A stretch of 8,321 bases of DNA from Actinomycetes bacterium (GCA_023389545.1 JAEWEI010000272.1:1-8321), one strand, 5' to 3'. Counted from the first letter of the stretch, positions 1 through 6,180 are shown. The notes: a model not told the origin generated them from the letters alone. Program-made: numbers and translations.

Positions 1-947
1 GAGGGGCGGTCCGCGGAGGGGCCCGCGCCGGCGTCGTGGCTGGGAAGGGCCGCGCCGCCCGCCGCGCGCAGCTCGCGGAGCTGGCGGCGGGTCAGCCCGT
101 CGGTGGTCCCGCGCGAGCCGACGGTGCCCGTGACCGCGGGGATGGCTCCCGTGAGCACGGGGTGCCACTCGGGCTCGGCGGCGCCGCGGCGGGAGCGGCG
201 CCACTGCCGCACGCCGAGCGCGATGCCCGCGGCGACGAGCAGGCCGCCGACGATCAAGGACGGCACGAGCCACGGCGTGGTCACGGTGCGCGGCCACGAC
301 ATCGTCAGCGTGGGGGCGTCCGTGCCGAGGCCAGCCACGAGCAGGCTCCAGCGCCCGGGCTGGTCCTCCCAGGTGAGCGTGGCCGTCCCGGTTCCGGTCG
401 CCTCGGCCACCCACAGGTCGGAGCCGCGTGGGTCTGCGGCTGGCGCGGCGGTCTCGGAGCCCTCGGCGGTCGCGGCGCCGTCGGCCGCAGCCCCGTCCTC
501 AACAGCAGCGCCGTCTTCGAGAGCAGCACCGTCTTCAGCAGCAGCCCCGTCTTCAGCAGCAGTCCCGTCGTCGGGCGCCTCCTCTTCAGGCGCGGCGTCG
601 TCGGACGCGCTCGTGCCGGCGACGGACTCCGTGCGGAGCCGGTCCCAGCTCGACAGGCCGGTCACGCGCTCGTGCGCGTCCTCGCCCACCCAGCCGGACA
701 CATCGGTGTCACGGCCGATGGCGATCGCCACAGGGGTGTCGCCCGGGGCCTCGACCGTCACGGTGACGGGATCGCCCGCCAGGTCGAGCACACCGGGATC
801 GGCGACGAGCAACTGGGCGTCGCCCTGAGGGGTGGCCGAGGCCACCAGCACGTCGTCGCCTCGCCAGACCGTCGCGGACGCGACGCCGAGGCCGATGACG
901 AGCAGGCCTAGGGCGCTGAGAATGGCGGCAGTAAGTCGATGGAGCAC
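1..947 (-). CDS. Two-TM membrane protein with acidic AAEDG repeat, C-terminus cut by window edge
   Basis: I do not recognise a named family. Read on the minus strand from GTG at 947, the frame stays open for 315 codons to the window edge, so the C-terminus is missing. Residues about 5-27 form a hydrophobic N-terminal segment (uncleaved anchor or signal peptide). Residues 28-225 would lie outside the cell and hold a beta-rich part (LDLAGDPVTVTVEA), an acidic Ala/Glu/Asp linker at 119-172 with five tandem copies of a six-residue unit, and a second beta-rich part (TATLTWEDQPGRWSLLVAG). A second membrane helix follows at about 226-246 (WLVPSLIVGGLLVAAGIALGV), then a basic stop-transfer stretch (RQWRRSRR) and a cytoplasmic tail. 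The TM segments, the ribosome binding site and the sensible composition favour this frame over the Ser/Ala/Arg-rich frames on the opposite strand. It is transcribed divergently from the coiled-coil gene. The function is unknown. Confidence 0.85.
   Translation of the reverse strand, partial: MLHRLTAAILSALGLLVIGLGVASATVWRGDDVLVASATPQGDAQLLVADPGVLDLAGDPVTVTVEAPGDTPVAIAIGRDTDVSGWVGEDAHERVTGLSSWDRLRTESVAGTSASDDAAPEEEAPDDGTAAEDGAAAEDGAALEDGAAVEDGAAADGAATAEGSETAAPAADPRGSDLWVAEATGTGTATLTWEDQPGRWSLLVAGLGTDAPTLTMSWPRTVTTPWLVPSLIVGGLLVAAGIALGVRQWRRSRRGAAEPEWHPVLTGAIPAVTGTVGSRGTTDGLTRRQLRELRAAGGAALPSHDAGAGPSADRP
487..576 (-). repeat. Five 18-bp tandem repeats inside the membrane protein
   Basis: Five adjacent 18-bp units start at 487, 505, 523, 541 and 559. 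The core of the plus-strand unit is gcagc-nccgtcttcagca; the outer copies have diverged. In the coding frame they give a six-residue unit, EDGAA plus one variable residue (A, L, V), at residues about 125-154. The unit length is a multiple of three, so copy-number change would keep the frame. It is probably a flexible acidic spacer between the two extracellular parts. Confidence 0.85.
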
Positions 948-953
948 GCAGGA

Positions 954-960
954 TCCTCCC
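954..960 (-). promoter_or_regulatory. Ribosome binding site fixing the GTG start of the membrane protein
   Basis: On the minus strand GGGAGGA lies six bases before GTG at 947. It selects this GTG as the start and places the first hydrophobic segment at residue 5, as expected for a signal or anchor sequence. Confidence 0.7.
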
Positions 961-1148
961 GAACGTCGACCGCCAGGGTAAACGAGGGCGCTGGGTGCGA
1001 CCGGACGAACCCGTCATCGGCGAACCGGCTCGCCGCCGCCGCCATGTGGAGGACTCCCCCCGAACCGGCCAGTATCCTGGCGCCGGACTACCGGCCGACC
1101 GTGCCGAGCCTTGATCGAGGCCGTCCCGGACCCGGCGCTCGAGCGCCC

Positions 1149-1155
1149 AGGAGGA
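1149..1155 (+). promoter_or_regulatory. Ribosome binding site fixing the GTG start at 1162
   Basis: AGGAGGA stands six bases before GTG at 1162, a near-perfect Shine-Dalgarno sequence at ideal spacing. The in-frame TTG at 1111 has no such site and would add 17 residues unlike the family N-terminus, so 1162 is preferred. Confidence 0.85.
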
Positions 1156-1161
1156 TCCCCC

Positions 1162-3408
1162 GTGGCAGAGGACCGTTCGCCCTTCCCCGTCGTCAACTTC
1201 CGCGGCTACGAACGCGCCCCGGTCGATGCCCGGATCGAGGCGTTGGAGAAGGCGCTGGCGGACGCTCGCGCACAGGTGGAGTCGCTGGACAGCCGCACCA
1301 TGCAGGTGGCCGGGGAGCTCTCCGAGGCGCACCGCCAGCTACGCGAGGCGGAGCGTCCCACCTACTCCGGGCTGGGATCCCGCATCGAGCACCTGCTGCG
1401 CTCCGCGGAGGAGCAGTCCTCCGACGTGGTCCAGCAGGCCAACGCGCAGGCGTCGGACGCCCTGGCGCGGGCCAAGCTCGCCGCCGGGCAGCTCCGCGCT
1501 CGCGCGGAGAACGAGGTCGCCGAGCTGCTCGCGACGGCCCGCCGCGAGGCGGAGGAGGTCCGCAGCACCGCCCACTCCGAGGCGGAGAGCGCGCTCGCCG
1601 CCGCCCAGCGCCGCGCCGAGGAGCTGGTCGGCTCCGCCGAGCGCGAGGCCGCCCGCATCCAGAGCGCGATCACCACCGAGGAGAGCGAGCGCCGCAGCAC
1701 GCTCGAGCGCGAGCTCGGGACGCTCCGGGCGACTGTCGAGCGCGAGGCCACCGAGCTGCGCATCTCCACCGAGCGCGCCGCCACCGAGCTGCGCACCCGC
1801 ACGGAGGCCGAGACGAGCGCCGAGCGCGCCGAGGCCGAGCGGTACGCCCAGGACCTGCGGCAGAGCGCCGAGGCCGACACCACGGCGCTGCGCCAGCGGG
1901 TGGACGCCGAGCTGGCCACGATGCGCGCCGACGCCGAGCGGTTCGCGGCCATGCAGCGCTCCGTCGCGGCCACCGAGGTCGCCGAGGCACGCCAGGCCAT
2001 CGCCGCCGAGGTCACGTCGCTGCGCGCCGAGGCGCACGAGTACGCCGACAACGTCCGCTCCAAGGCCGAGCGCGAGTCCGCCGCACTCGAGCAGCGGGTC
2101 GCCGCCGAGGTCACCGCGCTGCGCGCCGAGGCCGAGCAGTACGCCGGATACGTGCGGGCCAGCGCCGAGCGCGAGACCGGCGAGCTGCGCGCCGCCACCG
2201 CCGACGAGGTCGCCGCGGCGCGATCCGAGGCCGAGCAGTCCATCACCTCCATGCGCCTGGAGGCCGAGCACTACTCCGTGGAGGTCCGCGCGCAGGCCGA
2301 CCGCGAGACCGCGGAGCTGCGCGAGCGCGCCGAGCACGAGAGCCAGCACGTGCGCGCCGCCGCGGAGCGGGAGGCCGCCGAGCTGCGGGACACCGCCCAG
2401 CGCGAGGTCGCGGAGCTGCGCGAACAGGCCGAGCGGGAGACTGCCGAGCTGCGGGAGAGCACGCGCGTGGAGGTGGAGCGCCAGCTCACCGAGACGCACC
2501 GCACGGTCGCGGAGATGACGGCGACGGCCAAGGCCAGCGCCGACGCGCTGGTCCGGCAGACCGAGGAGGCGCTGACCGACGCCGAGCTGTCCATCGCGGC
2601 GCGCCGCGAGGCGGCCGAGCGATCCGACGCCGAACGGCACGAGGTGGCGCGTCAGGAGACAGAGCGCCTGGTCCGTGACGCGGAGGCGCATGCGAGCGAG
2701 GCCGAGCAGCGCGTGGCGAAGGCCCTCGAGCAGGCGGAGAAGGTCCGCGTGGATTCCGAGGCGCACGCCAAGGAGCTGCTCACCAACGCTCGCCGCAACG
2801 CGGACCGCGTGGTCGCCGAGGCGCGTGAGCACGCGGAGAAGCAGCTCTCCGAGGCGATGACGGAGGCCGAGCGCGAGCGCACGTCCGCCCAGCGCCAGGT
2901 CGAGGACCTCAACCGCCAGCGGGAGTCGATCACGTCCTACCTGGACGAGCTGCGGAACCTGCTGGGGAACGACCCCGTTCCCACCCGCCAGACCCTGGAG
3001 CAGGCCGAGAAGGCGGAGGCGCAGTTCGCCGCCCAGCAGGGCGACCGCCAGGCCGCGACGCGGAACGAGCCCAGCTCGCCCGCGACCACCGGGACGCTGC
3101 GGTCCGTGCGCCCCGTCGGCAAGGTGCGCCCGGCGCCCGTCTCGGCGGCCTCGACAGCGTCCCAGCCCGCGGTGGCACGCGACGCCCAGCAGACGGGCGA
3201 CGCGTCGGACAACGGCGCCGCGAAGGCCACCGACAAGGCGTCCGACGGCGTCGCGGCGGCGGCCGGGAACGAGAAGAAGGCCGGGCCGGAGAAGAAGACC
3301 GCTGCCGACAAGAAGAAGGGCGGGACCCCGGACGGCGCCAAGCCGTCTGAGAACGCCGCCCCCGCGGACAAGGCGTCCTCGCCCGGCGCCGCGTCCACCG
3401 ACGGCTGA
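1162..3408 (+). CDS. DivIVA-like/Scy/FilP-family coiled-coil cytoskeletal protein
   Basis: The protein has 748 residues, between Streptomyces FilP (about 310) and Scy (about 1300). Residues 8-25 (NFRGYERAPVDARI) resemble the DivIVA N-terminal module. Residues 66-94 (PTYSGLGSRIEHLL and following) form a conserved block seen in actinobacterial 'cellulose-binding' coiled-coil proteins, a label I regard as historical. Residues about 95-600 are almost unbroken coiled coil, rich in Ala, Glu and Arg, with four consecutive 33-residue repeats at 221-352. The coil closes with a conserved block at 584-602 (NRQRESITSYLDELRNLLG). Residues 605-748 are a disordered Ala/Thr/Ser tail with lysine clusters at about 703-721. 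No signal peptide or membrane segment is visible, so it is cytoplasmic. From the family, a role in polar growth or cell-shape scaffolding is likely. The homology call is strong, but the exact orthologue and partners are uncertain. Confidence 0.88.
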   Translation: MAEDRSPFPVVNFRGYERAPVDARIEALEKALADARAQVESLDSRTMQVAGELSEAHRQLREAERPTYSGLGSRIEHLLRSAEEQSSDVVQQANAQASDALARAKLAAGQLRARAENEVAELLATARREAEEVRSTAHSEAESALAAAQRRAEELVGSAEREAARIQSAITTEESERRSTLERELGTLRATVEREATELRISTERAATELRTRTEAETSAERAEAERYAQDLRQSAEADTTALRQRVDAELATMRADAERFAAMQRSVAATEVAEARQAIAAEVTSLRAEAHEYADNVRSKAERESAALEQRVAAEVTALRAEAEQYAGYVRASAERETGELRAATADEVAAARSEAEQSITSMRLEAEHYSVEVRAQADRETAELRERAEHESQHVRAAAEREAAELRDTAQREVAELREQAERETAELRESTRVEVERQLTETHRTVAEMTATAKASADALVRQTEEALTDAELSIAARREAAERSDAERHEVARQETERLVRDAEAHASEAEQRVAKALEQAEKVRVDSEAHAKELLTNARRNADRVVAEAREHAEKQLSEAMTEAERERTSAQRQVEDLNRQRESITSYLDELRNLLGNDPVPTRQTLEQAEKAEAQFAAQQGDRQAATRNEPSSPATTGTLRSVRPVGKVRPAPVSAASTASQPAVARDAQQTGDASDNGAAKATDKASDGVAAAAGNEKKAGPEKKTAADKKKGGTPDGAKPSENAAPADKASSPGAASTDG
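1822..2217 (+). repeat. Four 33-residue (three-hendecad) coiled-coil repeats
   Basis: Within the coiled-coil protein, four units of 99 bp start at 1822, 1921, 2020 and 2119 (residues 221, 254, 287, 320). The pattern is (L/M)RAxAxxYAxxVRxxAERExxxLRxxVAAEVTx, with an aromatic residue (Y, F, Y, Y) at position 8. After an extra 11-residue insert the pattern resumes at residue 364 (nt 2251, MRLEAEHYSVEVR). 33 equals three 11-residue steps, the periodicity of nearly straight or right-handed coiled coils. Confidence 0.8.
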
Positions 3409-3434
3409 CCCCGGCGCTGCGAGGAGGTCCCCGG

Positions 3435-3866
3435 ATGAGCACTCCCGACGCGGCGAGCTGGCGCGAGCAGCGCAGCGAGGCCGCCGCAGTGCACGCCGAC
3501 GCCTTGGAGAGGCGCCGGGCCGCCGAGTCCGACCGTGCCCGCACGCTGATCGCCGCGTTCGTGCGCCAGGCGCGCGAACGCGGCGTCGAGCCGACACCGC
3601 TGCGCGCCCGCAGCTACGACGGCCGCCACCGGTACCGCACGCACCTGCGCGGGTGGTACCTGCGCCGGGATGAGAGCGTCGCCGTGGGCGTGGACGGCGA
3701 GTTCTACGTGTTGAGCGTCCCGGCGTCGCTGCAGGCGGCGTTGCGCGGCGCGTCCGTGCCGCCGCGGGACCCCCCGCTCGTGATCGGCGCGGGCGGCAAG
3801 GACGGCGAGTCGCTCGACCTGCCCATCGCGCTGGCCCGGGCGCTCGGCGACGACGCGGCGCGCTGA
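3435..3866 (+). CDS. Small actinobacterial protein of unknown function, in operon with the coiled-coil gene
   Basis: The protein has 143 residues and I do not recognise a family. GAGGAGG at 3421-3427 lies seven bases before the ATG. The gene starts 26 nt after the coiled-coil gene, so co-transcription is very likely. Residues 8-50 are a charged helix with many Arg, Ala and Glu residues. Residues 58-75 are basic and aromatic (RSYDGRHRYRTHLRGWYLRR), followed by a short beta-like stretch (SVAVGVDGEFYVLSVP, 81-96) and a polar C-terminal part ending in LPIALARALG. There is no signal peptide, TM segment, Cys pair or recognisable catalytic motif. The WYLRRD...G.DGEFYVL stretch looks like a small folded domain. 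A link to the coiled-coil protein is inferred from gene order only. Confidence 0.8.
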   Translation: MSTPDAASWREQRSEAAAVHADALERRRAAESDRARTLIAAFVRQARERGVEPTPLRARSYDGRHRYRTHLRGWYLRRDESVAVGVDGEFYVLSVPASLQAALRGASVPPRDPPLVIGAGGKDGESLDLPIALARALGDDAAR

Positions 3867-3894
3867 GCCCCAGCGGTAGGACCGCTGGGGCTCA
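3864..3894. terminator. Perfect 14-bp hairpin, bidirectional terminator between convergent genes
   Basis: TGAGCCCCAGCGGT at 3864-3877 pairs perfectly with ACCGCTGGGGCTCA at 3881-3894 around an AGG loop. The first three bases are the TGA stop of the 143-residue gene, and the hairpin ends three bases before the stop of the convergent hydrolase gene (3898-3900). There is no T tract on either side, as is common in actinobacteria. Confidence 0.85.
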
Positions 3895-3897
3895 GGC

Positions 3898-4728
3898 TCA
3901 GGCGTCGGCCGCGTCCACGCGCTGGCCCAAGTCGCCCAGCGCCGCTGCGACAGCCGCGGGGTCCTCGATGGCGCTCATGTGCCCGCTGCGCACCACCACC
4001 ACGAGCTTCCCGGCAGGCAGGGCGGCCGCCATCTCCTCGGCGACCGCGGCCGGGGTGACCTGGTCCTCGTCGCCGACCAGCACCATCGCGGGGCCCTGGA
4101 ACTCGCGCAGCAGGTCACTGCGATCCGGTCGGGCCGCCATGGCGCGCTGCGACCAGGCGACCCCGGCGGGCTGCTGCTCCTCGATCCACGCGGTCAGGGT
4201 CGCGGCGAGCGTCGGGCGGGCGGCACGGGTCGACTCACCAAGCAGTGCGGCGCCCATCGGCAGCACCTCCTCGACCGAGCCCGTCGCCTCCACGGCGTCC
4301 GCGATCCGCAGCCGGTTGACCCGCGCGTCCTCGTCGTCGGCGGTGGACTTCGTGTCGAGGAGCCCCAGCCCGGCGACAACGCCAGGATGGCGCTCGAGCA
4401 GCGCGAGGGCGACGTAACCGCCCATCGACAGCCCGGCCACGATCGCGTAGTCGACGCCGCGGGCGGCGAGCGCCTGCGCCACCGCGTCGGCCGCGGCCTC
4501 CAGCGCGGGCTCGGTGGGCAGCCCGGCGTCAGCCGAGCGGCCGAGCCCGGGCAGGTCGACGCCCAGCACCGCCCTGTCCCCCGGGAGCTGGGCCGCCGCC
4601 GCCTCCCACATGCGCGAGTCGACGGGGAAGCCGTGGAGCAGCACCAGCGGCATGGGGCCAGCCGCGCCTTCACGGAGCTCGATCACCGCGAGCTCGGGTG
4701 GCGACGCGTCGCCTGGGGTGGGGTTCAT
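3898..4728 (-). CDS. Alpha/beta-hydrolase (MenH / enol-lactonase-like)
   Basis: A complete 276-residue cytoplasmic alpha/beta-hydrolase. The oxyanion-hole motif HGFPVD lies at 32-37 and the nucleophile elbow GLSMGG at 99-104, giving Ser101. The acid is most likely Asp222 in GDEDQVTP, and His250 sits in RSGHMSAIEDP, so a full catalytic triad is present. A cap region fills about residues 126-205. The size and motifs fit the group containing 3-oxoadipate enol-lactonase and MenH-like enzymes, but the true substrate cannot be read from the sequence. ATG at 4728 is chosen because GAGGAGA precedes it by four bases. The in-frame start at 4791 would add an Arg-rich stretch made from another frame. The start overlaps the stop of the tiny upstream ORF (ATGA), implying translational coupling. 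Confidence 0.9.
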   Translation of the reverse strand: MNPTPGDASPPELAVIELREGAAGPMPLVLLHGFPVDSRMWEAAAAQLPGDRAVLGVDLPGLGRSADAGLPTEPALEAAADAVAQALAARGVDYAIVAGLSMGGYVALALLERHPGVVAGLGLLDTKSTADDEDARVNRLRIADAVEATGSVEEVLPMGAALLGESTRAARPTLAATLTAWIEEQQPAGVAWSQRAMAARPDRSDLLREFQGPAMVLVGDEDQVTPAAVAEEMAAALPAGKLVVVVRSGHMSAIEDPAAVAAALGDLGQRVDAADA

Positions 4729-4877
4729 GCCGTCTCCTCGGTGGGCGTCGGGCCGGCCGTCTCTGGCTCGGCGGTCGTGGCGGAGCCGCACCAGGTGGTG
4801 GGCAGCGGCGCCGAGAGCAGGATCTCGACCGCGCTGACGTGCGGGGCGCTGAGGTCAGGTGCGCTGTCCGGGCTCAT
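4725..4877 (-). CDS. Tiny 50-residue ORF overlapping the hydrolase start, function unknown
   Basis: On the minus strand an ATG at 4877 opens a 50-codon frame whose TGA overlaps the ATG of the hydrolase (ATGA). The peptide begins MSPDSAPDLSAPHVSAVEILL and ends GPTPTEETA. It has a short hydrophobic core (VEILLSAPLPTTW), one Cys and a Pro/Thr/Glu-rich end. It has no clear Shine-Dalgarno sequence, but TAGGCT lies eight bases before the ATG, so a leaderless transcript is possible. It follows the HAD gene stop by 11 bases. The frame would otherwise leave a 160-bp gap. It could be a real small protein, a coupling leader peptide, or chance; I know no homologue. Confidence 0.5.
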   Translation of the reverse strand: MSPDSAPDLSAPHVSAVEILLSAPLPTTWCGSATTAEPETAGPTPTEETA

Positions 4878-4885
4878 CGCCGACG

Positions 4886-4891
4886 AGCCTA
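4886..4891 (-). promoter_or_regulatory. Candidate -10 element (TAGGCT) overlapping the HAD stop codon
   Basis: On the minus strand TAGGCT lies eight bases before the ATG of the tiny ORF, the spacing expected for a leaderless mRNA. Its first three bases are the TAG stop of the HAD gene. There is no evident -35 element. The call rests on hexamer and spacing only. Confidence 0.35.
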
Positions 4892-5707
4892 TCCGCGCCG
4901 GGCGAGGCCTTCGAGTGCGGCCTCGAGCTGCCGGGCGACACCGTCCTCGTCGTTGGAGCGGCACGTGCGCGCCGCGGCGGCCCGCACTGCCGGGTAGGCG
5001 TTCGCCACGGCGAAGGACTCCCCTGCCCAGGCGAGCATCGGCAAGTCGTTGGGCGCGTCGCCGAAGGCCCACACGTCTTCCGCCTCGATGCCGTGCCCGG
5101 CGGCCCAGTGCGCGAGCGTCGACGCCTTGGTGACTCCGGGCCCGGTGATCTCCGCGAGGCCCTGGGCGCCCGAGTCGGCGACGATGGCCCGCTCCGCCAG
5201 CGCCGCGTGGACGTGCTCGAGCAGCTCGGCGGGCCCGAGCGCGGTAGAGCGCATGAGCAGCTTGAGCGTCGACGGGCCGAGCGCCGACGTCACGTCGCGC
5301 GCGTGCGCGGCGTCCCACGGTGGCGTCGCGCCGGCGCCGAAGCCCGGCTCCGCGGCGAGGCCGCTGATGCTCTCAACGGCGAATGACGCCCCCGCGACGG
5401 CCCGCCGCAAGTCGTCCACCAGCTCGGCGACGAGCTCTGGCGCCATTCCCCGGTCCAGCAGCACGCTGCGCTCCCGCACGTCGTAGACGGCGGAGCCGTT
5501 GGCGCAGATCGCCGCCCCGTGCCCGCCAACGGCCGCGCGCAGCTCGTCCACCCAGCGCGGCGGGCGGGCGGTGACGAAGACGACCCCGATGCCGGCGTCC
5601 TCGACCGCCCGCAAGGCGTCGCGGGTGCGCGAGGAGAGGGCGCCGTCCGACCTCAGCAGGGTGCCGTCGAGGTCGGTGGCGATGAGGCGGGGGACGCGGG
5701 GCTGCAC
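4889..5707 (-). CDS. Cof-type HAD-superfamily phosphatase (HAD-IIB)
   Basis: A 272-residue cytoplasmic haloacid-dehalogenase-type hydrolase. Motif I is DLDGT at 12-16 (nucleophile Asp12, acid Asp14), motif II is Thr46 in VFVTARP, motif III is Lys194 in GVTKAS, and motif IV is GDAPND with Asp217 and Asp221. A C2 cap of type IIB lies between motifs II and III (about 85-185). All four motifs are intact, so it should be an active phosphatase, probably for sugar phosphates or other small phosphometabolites. The exact substrate is not predictable. GTG at 5707 places motif I at residue 12, usual for the family. It lacks a Shine-Dalgarno sequence but has TAGGGT seven bases upstream, suggesting leaderless translation. 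The frame is open further upstream to 6073, but that region is occupied by the zinc-ribbon gene in another frame. Confidence 0.92.
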   Translation of the reverse strand: MQPRVPRLIATDLDGTLLRSDGALSSRTRDALRAVEDAGIGVVFVTARPPRWVDELRAAVGGHGAAICANGSAVYDVRERSVLLDRGMAPELVAELVDDLRRAVAGASFAVESISGLAAEPGFGAGATPPWDAAHARDVTSALGPSTLKLLMRSTALGPAELLEHVHAALAERAIVADSGAQGLAEITGPGVTKASTLAHWAAGHGIEAEDVWAFGDAPNDLPMLAWAGESFAVANAYPAVRAAAARTCRSNDEDGVARQLEAALEGLARRG

Positions 5708-5714
5708 GTGGCCG

Positions 5715-5720
5715 ACCCTA
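5715..5720 (-). promoter_or_regulatory. Candidate -10 element (TAGGGT) for a leaderless HAD transcript
   Basis: On the minus strand TAGGGT is followed by seven bases and then the GTG start at 5707, so transcription would begin at or next to the start codon. No convincing -35 is seen. The absence of a Shine-Dalgarno sequence before this GTG supports the idea. Confidence 0.5.
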
Positions 5721-5756
5721 GCCGCCGCGGGCGCCGGGATCTGAGGGACCCGTGGC

Positions 5757-6065
5757 TCAGCGGCCCGGCCGGCGCCGCCCGCGCGCCGCCCAGCACGCGT
5801 TGTGCCAGTGCCTGCGGTCGTCCAGCGCCGCCTCGGCCCCGAACATCCCGTCGGCCGCCCAGGCGACCACGTGGGCGGTGCCGGGGGCGATGAGCTGGTC
5901 GCAGCCCGGGCAGCGGTAGGGCCGGTCGGATCCGCGCACGCCCTGCACCGTCCACTCCCCGTCCGCCCCGCTCTCGGTGCGGCGACCGCCCCGCAGGCGG
6001 TCGGGGTCGAGCGGGACGTGCTCGGTCCCATAGGGCCGTTTGGTCGATCGACGTCCGCTGGGCAC
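5757..6065 (-). CDS. Small zinc-ribbon-like actinobacterial protein
   Basis: A 102-residue protein matching a conserved actinobacterial family that databases often label 'ATP/GTP-binding protein', although no P-loop (GxxxxGK[ST]) is present. Residues 1-35 are basic and variable. The conserved core runs from ADGEWTV at 34 to the C-terminus: YRCPGCDQLIAPGTAHVVAW with Cys52, Cys55 and His65, then ADGMFGAEAALDDRRHWHNACW with His86, His88 and Cys91. These residues could bind one zinc ion. It ends in a basic tail (ARGRRRPGR). GTG at 6065 is preferred over the in-frame ATG at 6125: it follows an AGAGG-like site by nine bases, and the family starts with a short basic leader. It lies 49 bp upstream of the HAD gene on the same strand. 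Molecular function is unknown; nucleic-acid binding is possible. Confidence 0.82.
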   Translation of the reverse strand: MPSGRRSTKRPYGTEHVPLDPDRLRGGRRTESGADGEWTVQGVRGSDRPYRCPGCDQLIAPGTAHVVAWAADGMFGAEAALDDRRHWHNACWAARGRRRPGR

Positions 6066-6129
6066 GGGTCCATCCTCTCTCAACCGGCGGCGATCTCTCA
6101 CCCAAGCGCGACCGCGCCCGCGCATGCGA

Positions 6130-6171
6130 ACGGCCGCCCACCCTGTCGGCGGGACAGGTGCGGGCGGCCGT
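6130..6171 (-). terminator. Strong two-part hairpin ending the beta-glucosidase gene
   Basis: ACGGCCGCCC (6130-6139) pairs perfectly with GGGCGGCCGT (6162-6171). Inside it, CCTGTC (6142-6147) pairs with GACAGG (6153-6158) around a five-base loop. The hairpin starts about nine bases after the stop codon of the minus-strand beta-glucosidase gene (6181-6183). No T tract follows beyond TT. Confidence 0.8.
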
Positions 6172-6180
6172 GCGCGAGGG

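Larger units (their letters stand above)
948..1161. promoter_or_regulatory. Divergent intergenic region between membrane protein and coiled-coil gene
   Basis: This 214-bp gap separates two divergent genes and must hold a promoter for each. For the rightward pair the best -10 is TATCCT at 1073-1078, which would give a leader of about 77 nt; no good -35 stands 16-18 bp before it. For the leftward gene, TACCCT (minus strand, 980-975) is a -10 candidate with only a weak match upstream. I see no clear operator or RNA structure. The gap was judged by eye, so both promoter calls are tentative. Confidence 0.35.

Noticed and set aside
36..911. Long plus-strand frames (36-911, 103-828, 428-766) over the membrane-protein gene
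   Set aside because: They are Arg- or Ser/Ala/Pro-rich with no recognisable domain. The minus frame has two membrane helices, a basic stop-transfer stretch and a ribosome binding site.
1111..1161. Upstream TTG start for the coiled-coil protein
   Set aside because: No Shine-Dalgarno sequence there; AGGAGGA at ideal spacing marks GTG 1162, which gives the usual family N-terminus.
939..2678. Plus-strand 579-residue frame and 1226-2518 frame
   Set aside because: Arg/Gly/Ala- or Ser/Pro-rich shadows of the coiled-coil gene, caused by its GC-rich repeated GAG, GCC and CGC codons.
1339..3597. Minus-strand 752-residue frame antisense to the coiled-coil gene
   Set aside because: Its length follows from the biased codon use of the sense gene. 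Its Leu/Gly/Arg-rich sequence is just the complement of the repeats, and it runs into the next gene.
4729..4791. N-terminal extension of the alpha/beta hydrolase to 4791
   Set aside because: It adds an Arg/Asp-rich stretch in a frame that conflicts with the tiny ORF. ATG 4728 has a good ribosome binding site and the family length.
5708..6073. N-terminal extension of the HAD protein to 6073 (394 residues)
   Set aside because: The added sequence is a shadow of the zinc-ribbon gene. HAD motif I should lie near the N-terminus, as it does with GTG 5707.
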